12,500 nucleotides of DNA from Theodoxus fluviatilis (GCA_034096865.1 JAWQFJ010026676.1:1-12500), one strand, 5' to 3'. Shown: positions 1-9,280, counted from the first letter of the stretch. The notes: generated by a model not told the origin, from the sequence alone. Numbers and translations: made by a program.

Positions 1-538
1 GCAACTTGCGACAGAATTACAAGACTAATTTTGTGGATCACTCAAAGACGTGTAGCTGTATGTCTGTGTGTTGCTGACAGTCGAAATGTGATAACTGTGA
101 AGGAAGCTACAACGAGGATGACGACGAAAGTTAAATTATTCCAAAAAAACGACTTCCTACGAAAACGAGCTGCTTTGGGCGGAGATAAATATCTCTAAAT
201 GTACATCACAAAGAGCTGTATGCCTAGTCTGTTCGTGTCAGTCCAGTGGTCTGCACTGGGATTTTCCTGAACGAGTGGCGTTCCGATAAAGTGGGGCAGC
301 AGCCGGGATCTACCTAGATAGGGTGATGCTGTTCCAGTCCATGATGCGGTGGCGGTCATAGTTATGAGGTCCTTCGATGCATAGCGGCATCAGTCACGTC
401 CTCCTTAAACTACTTCTGACTGGCTCTCACTCTTTGACCACTAAGACCCCCTTATGACTCCTGAAATCCTAAATGATGCTCAGACAATCCTCACAGACTG
501 TTGTGCGTTGTCTGGACATAGAGCTCTCACCTGGGATT
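1..538. other. Unique intergenic or intronic sequence, no gene seen
   Basis: No open frame of useful length, no retroelement motif, no tRNA B-box-like sequence and no tandem repeat was found on either strand. Base composition is mixed and stops are frequent in all frames. It reads as single-copy non-coding DNA. Confidence 0.6.
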
Positions 539-575
539 GGGGGGAGGGTGGTAGAGTGGGGTGGGGGGTGGGGGG
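539..575 (+). other. G-rich tract, G-quadruplex candidate
   Basis: Five runs of three or more G lie within 37 bases on the + strand: 539-544, 546-548, 558-561, 563-568 and 570-575. Loops are 1, 9, 1 and 1 bases. This meets the usual sequence rule for an intramolecular G-quadruplex, with one long loop between the second and third runs. Folding is inferred from sequence only. Confidence 0.6.
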
Positions 576-639
576 AATCAGGGATACAAGAGACTAGCTT
601 CTAATTTCCTATTCCCCTCTTGGCTTCCCCCTCAGTATC

Positions 640-860
640 TGTGTATGTGTGTGTGTGTGTGTGTGTGTGTATACGAGCATGTACGTATATGTGTTTCTCT
701 GTGTGTGTGTGTGTGTGTGCTTGTGTGTTTGTGTGTGTGCGTGTGTGTGCGCGCGTGCGTGTGTGTGCGCGCGTGTGTCTGTGATTGTGTTTGTTTTGTA
801 TACGTGTATGTATGTTTAATATGTGTGTGCATGTGTAAATGTGTATGTATGTGTATGTGC
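640..860 (+). repeat. Interrupted (GT)n microsatellite with GC-alternating core
   Basis: The + strand is almost wholly alternating purine-pyrimidine. Runs of GT are interrupted by AT, TTT and CT steps. The core around 739-777 alternates GC and GT (gcgcgtgcg-type steps), which is the strongest class of Z-DNA-forming sequence. Both strands stay open here, giving Val/Cys-rich peptides on + and His/Thr-rich peptides on -. These are repeat artefacts, not genes. Confidence 0.9.
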
Positions 861-977
861 CTGACTGTCCCACCGTATGTCCTTTCCTCAGTCCGTCCGT
901 CTTCATGAGACGTTAGCCCAGCATATGATGGATGTTAATCATTAACAAGTACTGATTTTCCAAATACCGGCCAATGG

Positions 978-1143
<166 letters not shown>

Positions 1144-1475
1144 TGAGCCAATGAACTGCTACTGCATGCGATGGGATCTTGACGGAGTGGCAGCTTATCT
1201 AGCGCCGTGGAGATCCTGGCTGCCCGGCACTCAGCACCCGTCATTGACTGTGACACTCATCCTCATCACGACTGCCCAGGTGTGTGACAGGACCGTCTTT
1301 CGGCGCTACACAGCAAGAACACTCTACAGGAAACTTCAGCACCTGTTTAGCGTTTCTTCACCAGGAAATGATGATGTACAAGTACAGATGCCTCAGTATG
1401 GTGGACAGGGATCAGGCATCCAACTGCACTATGGAACACGTTGTGAATAAATAAAGACAGTGCGGTTTACAAGTA
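1144..1475 (+). other. Unique stretch with an open frame ending in overlapping AATAAA signals
   Basis: The frame running out of the CT repeat stays open for about 100 codons of ordinary composition. It ends at TAA 1448-1450, which lies inside an AATAAATAAA string (two overlapping poly(A)-signal hexamers, 1446-1451 and 1450-1455). I do not recognise the encoded residues as any family. The upstream start lies before the CT repeat, so the frame has no independent start codon other than an internal ATG near 1150. It could be a terminal-exon or retroelement remnant, or chance. The retroelement homology begins just downstream, at about 1476. Confidence 0.25.
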
Positions 1476-1928
1476 ATTCTTAGGTTCGGCTGTCCCGCAT
1501 ATCTCACCGATAAACTTCAAAGAGCGCAAGATGCTGCAGCTCGACTCATCTGTAAGTAAAAAAAGTCAGCTCATCTCACTCCTCTCTTCCGCTCTCTCCA
1601 CTGGTTGCCCATTAGTGCTAGAGTCCAATACAAGATTGCCTGTCTTTGCTACCATTACTTCGCTGAATCCCTTCCTCAATATCTCTCTAAACCCATGCGC
1701 ACCTACACACCCGCTAGACAGCTACGCTCTTCCGCAGACACAAGAATCCTCAGGTTCCCGGAGGACCCTCCAGTTAAAACAAAATTTGGTGAACGCTCTT
1801 TCTTTTATCAGGCTCCCTCTATCTGGAATGACCTCCCCGCCTCTGTTCGTCACTCTACATCTCCCTCGACCTTTCGCTCAGCTCTCAAAACTCACCTCTT
1901 CTTGAAATCGTTCCCGAATCCTGTCTAA
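1476..1928 (+). pseudogene. Reverse transcriptase ORF2 C-terminal fragment of a LINE, one nonsense codon
   Basis: Read in the frame of base 1485, this gives a peptide typical of the region after the catalytic RT domain of CR1/L2-type LINEs. It begins FGCPAYLTDKLQRAQDAAAR and continues to LHWLP (1596-1610), which is followed by a basic, Tyr-containing stretch. Next come YTPARQLRSSADTR (about 1702-1743), GERSFFYQAPSIWNDLP (1788-1838) and a closing Ser-rich segment with LKTHLF. The natural stop is TAA 1926-1928. One in-frame TAA at 1557-1559 interrupts the frame just after the LICK motif; no frameshift is needed anywhere else. About 150 codons remain of an ORF that is normally several hundred to a thousand codons, so the fragment has no catalytic core and is dead. 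The single lesion suggests a fairly young copy, or that the stop is a recent substitution. Confidence 0.85.
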
Positions 1929-2209
1929 GTTTCTTCATCTTCCTCCCCTCACTGTTCTCTTTGTACTAGCTTGCCTAAGCCCCCTACCACCCTCCTGTCT
2001 CTCCTCCCCCTCTCCCTATAGTTTCATGGTTAAGCGGTGTCGCTGTACATCAGTTTGTCGATTGCCTGAAGTGAATGTCTGGCTCCTATGTTATTAAGTG
2101 TATTAAGTTACCTTTGATGTGATTGACTGTTATTGTATATTGTAATGATTGTGTATGTATGTGCCTTAATCATGTCTTAACTCATGGTAAGGCGCTATAT
2201 AAATCCACA

Positions 2210-2309
<100 letters not shown>

Positions 2310-2655
2310 GACATTACGTGTCTTGTAGCCAATCAAAGACTGTGAAGTAGTAGGACGCATACCGGTGAAAATATTCTTTTCGCACGAGTTAATATGCATT
2401 GCAAAGAAAACACGCCATGAACCGTCTTTATGTGTCTCTGCCGTCTTCACTGGGCCTCCTGCTCCGCGTTACGTCAATATGTGACCTCTAGTCTCGTCGT
2501 CCACATTCACGCATCTGACCCGAATGACTGTCCAAAGAGGGATGGACACTATCACAGACACATTGCATGGAGCTCTTGAGTGGGTTCTGAAAGTTTAAAA
2601 AAAATCAAGAGCGAGAGGAATGACTGCATCGTAATAAATTACGACGAGGACGACA
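2310..2655. other. Unique sequence, no gene seen
   Basis: This flank between the LINE tail and the triplet-repeat zone has mixed composition, no open frame of note and no recognised element. A short A8 run occurs near 2597-2604. Confidence 0.5.
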
Positions 2656-2865
2656 ATGATGTTCTACAAAGTGGAGGAAAAGCTTGGGGAGGATAATATA
2701 CAGGAAAAGCAGGAGCGGCAGGTGCCAGAGCAGAAAAGGGAGGGGCAGGAGGAAAAGGAGAAACAGGAGAAAAGTTGTAGCAACGACGAAGGCGAGGAGA
2801 ACGACAAGGACGGGGATAAAAGGGACGTCGACGGCAAAGAAGACGTAATTGACAACAATGACAAC

Positions 2866-2889
2866 GACGACGACGACGACGACGACGAC
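2866..2889 (+). repeat. (GAC)8 triplet repeat
   Basis: Eight perfect GAC units directly precede the GAA tract. One or two substitutions separate the two repeat classes, and the junction gaagaacaa contains intermediate forms. Confidence 0.95.
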
Positions 2890-2898
2890 GAAGAACAA

Positions 2899-3039
2899 GA
2901 AGAAGAAGAAGAAGAAGAAGAAGAAGAAGAAGAAGAAGAAGAAGAAGAAGAAGAAGAAGAAGAAGAAGAAGAAGAAGAAGAAGAAGAAGAAGAAGAAGAA
3001 GAAGAAGAAGAAGAAGAAGAAGAAGAAGAAGAAGAAGAA
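2899..3039 (+). repeat. (GAA)47 triplet repeat
   Basis: An uninterrupted GAA array of 141 bases, so about 47 units, with a pure purine + strand. GAA/TTC arrays of this length are known to form triplex and sticky DNA structures and to impede transcription and replication, as at human FXN. Here no host gene is visible. Confidence 0.97.
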
Positions 3040-3042
3040 TGA

Positions 3043-3358
3043 TGTCGCCATTGTCCTCACTGTCTGCAGAAGCACCGGCAAAGCGACAGCTGCTGCATAT
3101 CACTTCGCCCTCATATCCAGCCTAAAGTGTCTCCCTGCAGTAGTACCAACAGCATTTCACAGACACCTCCATCCTCATTTTCACTTTCAACATTGACTCC
3201 ATTACCTTTCCACCACCAGCTGGGACAGAGTGGCACTTTTGATGAGGAGCCAGGCCGCAATCCTTGTTTAAAAGAAAATAAAGCCATTTGCACTTCTAAG
3301 ACGGTACTATCCTCGTTGTTGAAGCCATACAATCCAGAGCTAAGTTGTGTGCATTTGA

Positions 3359-3364
<6 letters not shown>
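3043..3364. other. Unique sequence, no gene confirmed
   Basis: A frame entering the following CT repeat is open from about 3127, but its unique part shows no recognisable domain. An AATAAA hexamer lies at about 3277-3282. I see nothing else in this stretch. Confidence 0.45.
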
Positions 3365-3438
<74 letters not shown>

Positions 3439-3450
3439 TTTCCCTCTCGC

Positions 3451-3483
<33 letters not shown>

Positions 3484-3514
3484 TTCCCTCTCTCTCTTTC
3501 TTTCTCTCTCGTTC

Positions 3515-3589
<75 letters not shown>

Positions 3590-3598
3590 CGCTCTCTC
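3365..3598 (+). repeat. (CT)n microsatellite with TTTC and CG interruptions
   Basis: About 234 bases, in two long pure CT runs (3365-3425 and 3533-3585) around a central section interrupted by TTT, CCC and G. The interrupted middle suggests an old array that has re-expanded at both ends. The Ser/Leu and Arg/Glu frames are artefacts. Confidence 0.95.
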
Positions 3599-3904
3599 AT
3601 GCAATACAAATTTATCCAGGATACATGTTCATTTACTATGCTTTGAAATTGCTAGGAAATGTAATGATGATAAAACAGCATAATCATTCCGTTTTTGATG
3701 TCTTGATATAGGCACTAGTCAATATGTATTGTGTAACCTATTGTAAGATTATTCGTGATATAGGCACTGAAGCAGGAAAAATAATCTGCAAAGCCGATGA
3801 ATGTCATATGCTTATTAAACATGTCTACGATTGATTGATTTGAACAGAATCATTCATTGGACTGTCGGCCTAGCAATAAAGCAGTTCAGTTCAGTTCAGT
3901 TTAT
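3599..3904 (+). mobile_element. Possible retroelement 3' end with AATAAA and (CAGTT)4 tail
   Basis: This AT-rich stretch ends with AATAAA (3875-3880), two bases, then four perfect CAGTT units (3882-3901) and a pyrimidine tract. A 3' UTR-like region closing in a short tandem tail is the pattern of non-LTR retroelements and their SINEs. The 12-base word GATATAGGCACT occurs twice, at 3705-3716 and 3757-3768. No coding remnant was recognised, so the call rests on tail structure alone. Confidence 0.3.
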
Positions 3905-3905
3905 T

Positions 3906-3962
3906 TTCTCTTTCTCCCTTTCTTTCTCCCTCTTTCTCTCTCCCTCTTCCTCTCTCCCTCTT

Positions 3963-4027
<65 letters not shown>

Positions 4028-4167
4028 TTCTCTCTCTCTCCTCCCTCCCTCCCTCCCTCTCCCTCACCCTCTCCTTCACCCTCTCTCTCCAAACCACCCA
4101 CCCTCTTACTCTCATTCTCTCTTCCCTTCCTCCCCCTTTCCCCAGCCCCCCTCTCTCTCTCTCTCTT

Positions 4168-4214
<47 letters not shown>
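3906..4214 (+). repeat. CT-rich polypyrimidine tract with (CT)n cores
   Basis: About 309 bases, nearly all C or T on the + strand. There are two pure CT cores (about 3971-4021 and 4172-4213) and a middle rich in CTCC, TTCC and CCACC. It directly abuts the CAGTT tail, so it may have grown from that tail or from the insertion site. Translated frames are low complexity. Confidence 0.93.
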
Positions 4215-4215
<1 letters not shown>

Positions 4216-4981
4216 GAATTTGAGTACCTCATCATAGTAGCGTTCGGCGAAGTGGTTAGACAAGCAGATGAATATATGTCGAGGGAGAACAAGATTCAAC
4301 AGTGTTCGCTCCAAGAACCTGCACCAACTAGAGCATGTTACGAATACAGAGAGAATGATTACAGAGAATCATACAGTTGGAGGGGTGGAGCTCAAATGTA
4401 ATGCAAGGGTTGGGTTGGAAAGTGCTACCAGAGTGGAAAGAGTGTAGGTCAATGGTGACCTTGAAGCAGGCCAGCAGTCAGCTAGGGCAGGCCAAGTGGT
4501 CAACCGACGCTAATGACGCACGAGAGGAAAGAGGGATGCCATTAGGAGAGCCCAGCAATTGACCGTTTCTACGTCACTACCACAGAGCTGGGCAACATTC
4601 TTTTGTGTGGGAACTCAGTCTAAGGCTGGCTCCAGGGCCAAAGTAATTGATCCGTTTGCAGCCAGATAGAGCCCTGGGGAACTAGTGCCGCAACTTACCA
4701 GACAGCCCTGCCCTCCAAGACAAAAGTCTGGAGGAAATTTCGACCCAGGCGCAAATTGTGTGGTGATATTCTAAACAAGTTTGAAGGGTTGGGAAGTTCC
4801 TGTAAGTATTTTTCCTCTTTCTGCTTTGGCCCGTCGTAGACGTTGAACCAAAGCTAACGACACAAGGTTGCAGCCAGTATAACATCCCACATTGCCACGA
4901 TATTTCAATAAACCCAGTTTTCTCCTTCCCAGTGATAGAACCACGGCACTGCGCCTCGCACATCGTCCAACTCCAAAGCAT
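4215..4981. other. Unique sequence, no gene seen
   Basis: No supported coding region. A short imperfect tandem (TACAGAGAGAATGAT then TACAGAGAATCAT) occurs near 4345-4374. A minus-strand frame at 4682-4981 gives no recognisable family and is treated as chance. Confidence 0.5.
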
Positions 4982-5101
4982 GTGGTGGTAGGAATGGGTA
5001 GGCAGTGGAGGTAGGATTGGTGGGAAGGGGGGTGGGGGAGAGGAGGAAAGTGATGGGGGGTGGGAGGAGGGAGTGGGATGTGGGGGTGAAAAGTGGGGAT
5101 A
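4982..5101 (+). other. G-rich purine tract with multiple G-quadruplex candidates
   Basis: The + strand carries many runs of G: 5022-5024, 5027-5032, 5034-5038, 5055-5060, 5062-5064, then further triplets and a G5 to about 5097. Several one-base loops are present, so more than one stable quadruplex is possible. The tract is almost purine-only with T spacers. Confidence 0.65.
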
Positions 5102-5721
5102 CCAAGAACTGGCAAGACTTCAGGGAAAGCTGTGACCCCAGCCAAGATCTAGCTGTTCTGGAATATGTTCCCTGATGGGTGTAGACGTGGCCTTTAGTGT
5201 CAAATGTCACAATTGGTCACTAGGGGTGCAGGGTGGCAGCCCAGAGAAGATTGACGACGTGGAAGAGTTCCTGAGGGAAACTAACGAAAGTGAGGTTGCA
5301 GACAGCTTCGAACGACGGCTTCCACTCTGGCGACTGGTTTCAGACCCATCGTCTCACCCAACTTGGTGACACACTGTTCTTTGTCGTGCAGACGTCCAAA
5401 CTAAGGTATTCATTTAGTATTTGCAGCCGGATTTTAAAGGAAGGTCAGACGTACTAAACAGACTAGTGCACAGATGGACAGGCAGGTAGGACGTATAAAC
5501 AAGCAAGCACGTCATCATAAAATACATAGACATTGAATGGACACGAAGACAGATCCACATGAAGAAACACACATTCCAGTCGGACGGACTCGTTAACAGA
5601 CGAGTGCACTCACGCTTGCTTGAACGAGATACTGCTACAGCAGACTGTTCCACTATCAATTTCCCTCTTAGGAGTACATTCCATCTTCTTTCCTATGCAG
5701 TCCGATAGTAATGTTCATACA

Positions 5722-5722
<1 letters not shown>
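5102..5722. other. Unique sequence, no gene seen
   Basis: Short open frames on both strands show no recognisable domains. No repeat, RNA gene or transposon motif was found. Confidence 0.5.
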
Positions 5723-5807
<85 letters not shown>

Positions 5808-5861
5808 CTATCTCTCTCTCTCTCTCACTATCTCTCTCTCTCACTCTATCTCTCTCTCTCC
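5723..5861 (+). repeat. Compound (CT)n-(TATC)n-(CT)n microsatellite
   Basis: A pure CT run (5723-5788) passes into six or so TATC units (about 5788-5811), then returns to CT with scattered CACT and TATC interruptions up to 5861. The TATC units differ from TCTC by one base, so they probably arose by substitution within the CT array followed by slippage. Confidence 0.95.
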
Positions 5862-6287
5862 TATGGATGGCTAATGTGTTGGGTTTTTTTAAGCTTTGTA
5901 CGCCCATATCCTTTCTCGGGGCTTTTTCATTGGTACATTAAAATAAAGAGAAGTGCGAACTGCCAGGATTGAGGCGAATGAATCCGAGATTCATTGAGGA
6001 AACGTTGAAATGGCTGAATCTGCTTGAAACTGAACCAAAAGTGCCATTGTGATCACTGGACTTGCTGCAGCTTTGAAAGAAAATGTGAGCCTAAAAATAA
6101 ATGTCTCACAGTTTCAAAGCGTTGATTGTCGCGCGATTTCAGGTTGAGGTTTTCCTAATCATGTCCAAGTGAAGCCATTGGATCGAGCACGCACGTCTGA
6201 ACATTCTGCTCACCGTCTCTCGTCTCTGTCACTGCAGTATTTCATTCTCCTCAATATTCCTTTACTTCCAGCCGCCAGCACACACTC
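5862..6287. other. Unique sequence with one notable hairpin, no gene
   Basis: No coding region is supported. The stretch contains the inverted repeat described separately at 6070-6120. An ATTAAAATAAAG string near 5937-5948 resembles a poly(A) signal but has no gene upstream. Confidence 0.5.
6070..6120. other. Imperfect inverted repeat (hairpin)
   Basis: GCTTTGAAA (6070-6078) pairs with TTTCAAAGC (6112-6120). Inside it TGTGAG (6084-6089) pairs with CTCACA (6105-6110). The two stems are separated by an asymmetric 5/1 internal loop and closed by a 15-base A-rich loop. Fifteen pairs in total could form a small stem-loop RNA or a cruciform. It may also be a remnant of a small inverted-repeat element. 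Confidence 0.45.
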
Positions 6288-6373
6288 CACCGCCCCCGCC
6301 GCCACCACCGTTACCACTACCATTCACCACCACCATCACCACCACCACCACTACCACCACCACCACCATCGCC
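6288..6373 (+). repeat. Degenerate (CAC)n triplet repeat
   Basis: CAC/CCA units with scattered T, G and A substitutions run from the CCGCC-rich start to CACCACCATCGCC. The open frame over it reads as a His run with Tyr interruptions and is not supported as a gene. Confidence 0.85.
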
Positions 6374-7550
6374 ATTACATTTCCTTGCAGATTCTGTGTC
6401 CCCTTTTCTCCTTTCCTTTTCTCTCATTTTATATCGGTATCTTTTTACGTTTCTCTCCGTTACTTTCATTCCCCTGTATGTCATCCGTGTGTCAACTTTT
6501 TAAGCCCACCAATCCTGTTTCCTTCCTCCTCCCCAACTCTCGGTCCCTCATTTCCATTTCTCCCTCCCCTGTCTCTCCCCCAGTCCCCACCAATCCCCAT
6601 TCCCCACCACCACCCCTACCCTCTACTTTGTGGTCTGCTTTGACAGATCAACGAGGCGAGTCGCAACTGGAATTCAGGTAAACATCAAACGTTTGCAAAG
6701 AATGCTAATAAACTTGGACGACCTGTTAGCCATGTTTTGGCTTGGCGGGAAGCCATTGCGGAATCCCATTGGTCGTAACGCTACGTCGCCATCCAGACTT
6801 GTCTAGCAAGCCCGGGCGTCCCAAGTTTGTAAAATCCTGGCACCAGATGTGTTGTCGGTGTTTTGGGGACTAACGCAGCTGTTGCGTACGAATATTTTCT
6901 GTGCATCTGTGAAACCTACGTTGCTATTCTCAAGTGCAACACCTCCTCCTGCATCGTTACAACAGTGCTTCTGTGTTGTTTTTACATCAATCAATTCACA
7001 ACACATCAAACAAACACACTGTCCTGTTTTGCCTTTTAAGTGACTGAACTAATACTTGATCGCATTAAAAAAAAATTCGCGGCTGCTTTTTCTTCATTTA
7101 ATTTTTAAGCAGCTACAACAGAGAAAGAAGTGCTCATCAAACGACCTTTTCACACAATGGCCATTAACCACAGCAGCAGGAGTAATCACTCAGACGCCTT
7201 ATCTGCAGGGAATTAACTAATTAGCCAATCCAGTCAAGGCCATTGCCACAGCTATTCCTACTATCCGCCCACCAACCGGACCTCCCTGAACGACAGACTT
7301 CCATTTTCTCATTCAGCCCAAGTCACGGTCCATTCACTCTGTGCTGACTTACTCCGCCGCCACCACCAGGGGACGCCTTGGTGGCGTGATGGAGACAGGG
7401 CCGACCACTCTGCCTGCATTCCACAACACACTCGACATGCCCCCCCCCCGGCAAAGTGGATGGATCGTTGTCAGCCTGTGTCAGTCCCCAGTCGGAATCG
7501 TCCGCTTGATCCCACTCAGTAGGGGTCGCTCCGTGCTCGGATGGTGTTTA
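6374..7550. other. Unique and pyrimidine-rich sequence, no gene seen
   Basis: Positions 6395-6620 are C/T-rich with low sequence complexity. Positions 6660-7550 are mixed. A hairpin with arms GCTGCTT (7082-7088) and AAGCAGC (7107-7113) sits next to an A9 run. A C9 run lies at about 7440-7449. No recognisable coding or RNA gene was found. Confidence 0.5.
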
Positions 7551-7740
7551 AGTGCGTGCGTGCGTGCGTGCGTGCGTGTGTGTGCGTGTGTGTGTGTTTG
7601 TGTGTATGTGTGTGCGTGTGTGTGTGTTTGTGTCTATGTGTGTGCGTGTGTGTGTATGTATGTGTGTGTGTGTTTGTGTGTGTGAGTGCGTGTGTGTGTG
7701 TGTGCGCGCGCGTGCGCGTGTGTATGTGCGTGGGTGTATG
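7551..7740 (+). repeat. (GTGC)n/(GT)n alternating repeat, Z-DNA candidate
   Basis: The array opens with about six GTGC units (7552-7577). It passes into interrupted GT, contains longer sub-repeats of the type GTGTGCGTGTGTGTGTTTGTGT, and has a GC-alternating core near 7702-7718. Cys/Val and His/Thr frames across it are artefacts. A short (GAAC)3 string follows at about 7748-7758. Confidence 0.92.
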
Positions 7741-7925
7741 TAAATAAACGAACGAACGTATGATTTTAGTCAAATCCAGCCGCCCACTTGAATATAGGTG
7801 AGTACAAATACAGAATATGTAATAATTCATAATTTATACAGAGTGTGATAGGTCACAAAATCAGTTCTCAATGCAATTCATCATGATGCGTGAGTGAGAG
7901 AGAGGAGGATAGAATGAATAAACAA
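7741..7925. other. Short unique spacer
   Basis: An AT-rich spacer between two repeats with no gene. It holds ATAAATTATGAATTATT-like AT-rich inverted sequence in reverse sense near 7821-7840. Confidence 0.35.
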
Positions 7926-7980
7926 TGACTGACTGACTGACTGACTGACTGACTGACTGACTGACTGACTGACTGACTGG
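7926..7980 (+). repeat. (TGAC)n tetranucleotide repeat
   Basis: About 13 perfect TGAC units. In the minus strand the frame reads as Ser-Gln-Ser-Val repeats, which is a repeat artefact because four units span 16 bases and cycle through frames. Confidence 0.95.
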
Positions 7981-8264
7981 CTGACTGGTCGACTGCCTCA
8001 ATGAATAGCCAGTTTCTTGATCGACAAGTGGCCGACTGACTGAATGACTGGTGGCTAGCTGCGCGACAGGAGTACTCGCGTATGTGTTTGATTGCTTCCT
8101 GAACCACAGACTTACGCGCTAAACAAATGGATGGAATAGCAGGCGTATCTACTTTGAGGCTGAACAAATTCATGGCAGAGAGTGACTTATTTCTCATTCG
8201 CGTTACTAACTGATCATCTGACTCAACAAGTGGCTAGTTGGACTGCTGAGTGACTGATCGACTA
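7981..8264 (+). repeat. Degenerate TGAC-derived sequence
   Basis: TGAC, TGAA and GACTGG words recur at lower density after the perfect array, for example at 7982-7996, 8033-8051 and 8221-8264. CAAGTGGC occurs twice, at about 8025-8032 and 8227-8234, in similar context. This looks like an older, decayed part of the same array, possibly rearranged. Confidence 0.45.
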
Positions 8265-8586
8265 GAACGCGAGCAAGACTAAATAACCGCAAATGGAGGC
8301 CAAGGTATGACGGAAAGGCGAAGAGGAAAAAGGCTTTTTGGCAGAATGAAATAGGATGAGTAGAAGTAAGTATTTTCTCCATGCCTTTTCAAAACTGTCT
8401 GCTCAATATTTGATGGGTTGAATGGGGAAGGAAAGCTGCAAATGATGAAGGAGGTTACGGTCGTCCTCAGACGTGACAAATTTTTGGGGAAGGACATGAA
8501 CGTTTCCTTGTCTCCGGCAAGTTTTGCACTTCACACGTTGCAACTCCCGCAACTCGCAGTTTTCCTTACTTGGCAAATCCAAGTGT
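8265..8586. other. Unique sequence, no gene seen
   Basis: Minus-strand frames cover this stretch but give no recognisable domain. No RNA gene or transposon signal was found. Confidence 0.45.
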
Positions 8587-8630
8587 GATCGCACGAGATT
8601 GCACAAGATTGCACGAGATCGCACGAGATT
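8587..8630 (+). repeat. 10-bp tandem repeat, GAT[CT]GCACGA unit
   Basis: Four units lie head to tail: GATCGCACGA (8587-8596), GATTGCACAA (8597-8606), GATTGCACGA (8607-8616) and GATCGCACGA (8617-8626), plus a partial GATT. Units differ only at a C/T position and a G/A position. Both differences are CpG to TpG/CpA type, consistent with methyl-cytosine decay. Confidence 0.9.
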
Positions 8631-9050
8631 CCCATCACAGACATTCCATTTGTTCACCTGTGAAGTCCATACATCCAGAAATGACCAGAATACACTCACT
8701 GGCCTTGTTCCTGTCAAAATAGGATGTATTTAACGTGTCCTATATGGCTCAGAATGAATGCCACGGTTTAACTAACTGATTTGTCTGGCCGTCGGTCTAC
8801 TTAACTCACCGTTATGAAGTTACGATGAAAGCAACTGTACGTCACAAACAAAAACCCAGGCGACTGACTGTTCGCGAAACCTTGCCAGCGGCAAGAAAAA
8901 CAGAGCATTGTTCTATTAGACGGCTACTCGAAAGGAAACGTTTTTCGCGACACGCGGCAGTTATCTTGGCAGCAACAAAGGGAAACTTGCCAGAGCATTT
9001 GGTTGGTGTAAGGACGCTCCAAACAATCCAGTGAGGAACAAATAATCAGA
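8631..9050. other. Unique sequence, no gene confirmed
   Basis: A 69-codon basic frame at 8825-9034 has no recognisable motif. A compact hairpin CTTGCC-AGC-GGCAAG lies at 8881-8895. I see no other feature. Confidence 0.4.
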
Positions 9051-9100
9051 CAATACACTACATCTCAATACACTACCTCTCATTTATCTACCTCTCCATA

Positions 9101-9280
9101 CACTACCTCTCAATACACAACCTTTCAATAATCTACCTCTCAATACACTACCTCTCAATACTCTACCTCTCAATACACTACCTCTCAATACACTACCTCT
9201 CAATACACAACCTTTCAATACTCTACCTCTCAATACACTACCTCTCAATACACTACCTCTCAATACTCTACCTCTCAATG
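9101..9280 (+). repeat. 90-bp higher-order repeat, two copies at the array start
   Basis: Six 15-bp units form one 90-bp period. The variant unit containing CACAACCTTT recurs at 9116, 9206 and 9296. Aligning 9101-9190 with 9191-9280 by eye gives four differences. Higher-order periodicity shows that blocks of several units were duplicated together, as in satellite evolution by unequal exchange. Confidence 0.8.

Larger units (their letters stand above)
2656..3042 (+). other. Acidic low-complexity open frame over a triplet-repeat zone, probably not a gene
   Basis: An ATG at 2656 opens a 128-codon frame ending at TGA 3040-3042. Residues 1-65 are Glu/Lys/Gln-rich and mixed, residues 70-78 are mainly Asp, and the last 47 are all Glu. 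The nucleotide sequence explains this: purine-rich degenerate triplets lead into GAC and GAA repeats, and any repeat with a unit of three keeps a frame open. Two other frames are also open (Lys-rich on +, Leu- or Phe-rich on -), which argues against coding. Polyacidic tails do exist in real chromatin proteins, so an expressed exon cannot be ruled out, but there is no splice or promoter evidence for one. Confidence 0.2.

Noticed and set aside
561..908. Open frames of 66-115 codons over the first GT block on both strands
   Set aside because: They are Cys/Val or His/Thr dipeptide repeats produced by the GT microsatellite, and they are open on both strands at once.
1531..1905. 124-codon + frame overlapping the LINE fragment
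   Set aside because: It is in a different frame from the one giving the LHWLP and GERSFFY motifs, and it shows no recognisable residues, so it is a shadow.
2605..3196. Poly-Phe, poly-Leu and poly-Lys frames
   Set aside because: Alternative readings of the same GAA tract. At least three frames are open at once, which is not a coding signature.
4241..4300. A tRNA A-box-like string (TCGGCGAAGTGG) suggesting a tRNA-derived SINE
   Set aside because: The expected downstream B-box (GGTTCGANNCC) is not present at the right spacing; only a weak GATTCAAC occurs. No tRNA fold was convincing.
6169..6681. 170-codon + frame with a His run
   Set aside because: The His run is the CAC repeat and the rest is Ser/Pro/Leu-rich pyrimidine sequence with no domain.
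8279..8717. Overlapping minus-strand frames of 72 and 104 codons and a + frame of 69
   Set aside because: They overlap in conflicting frames and have no recognisable motif. Length is within chance expectation.
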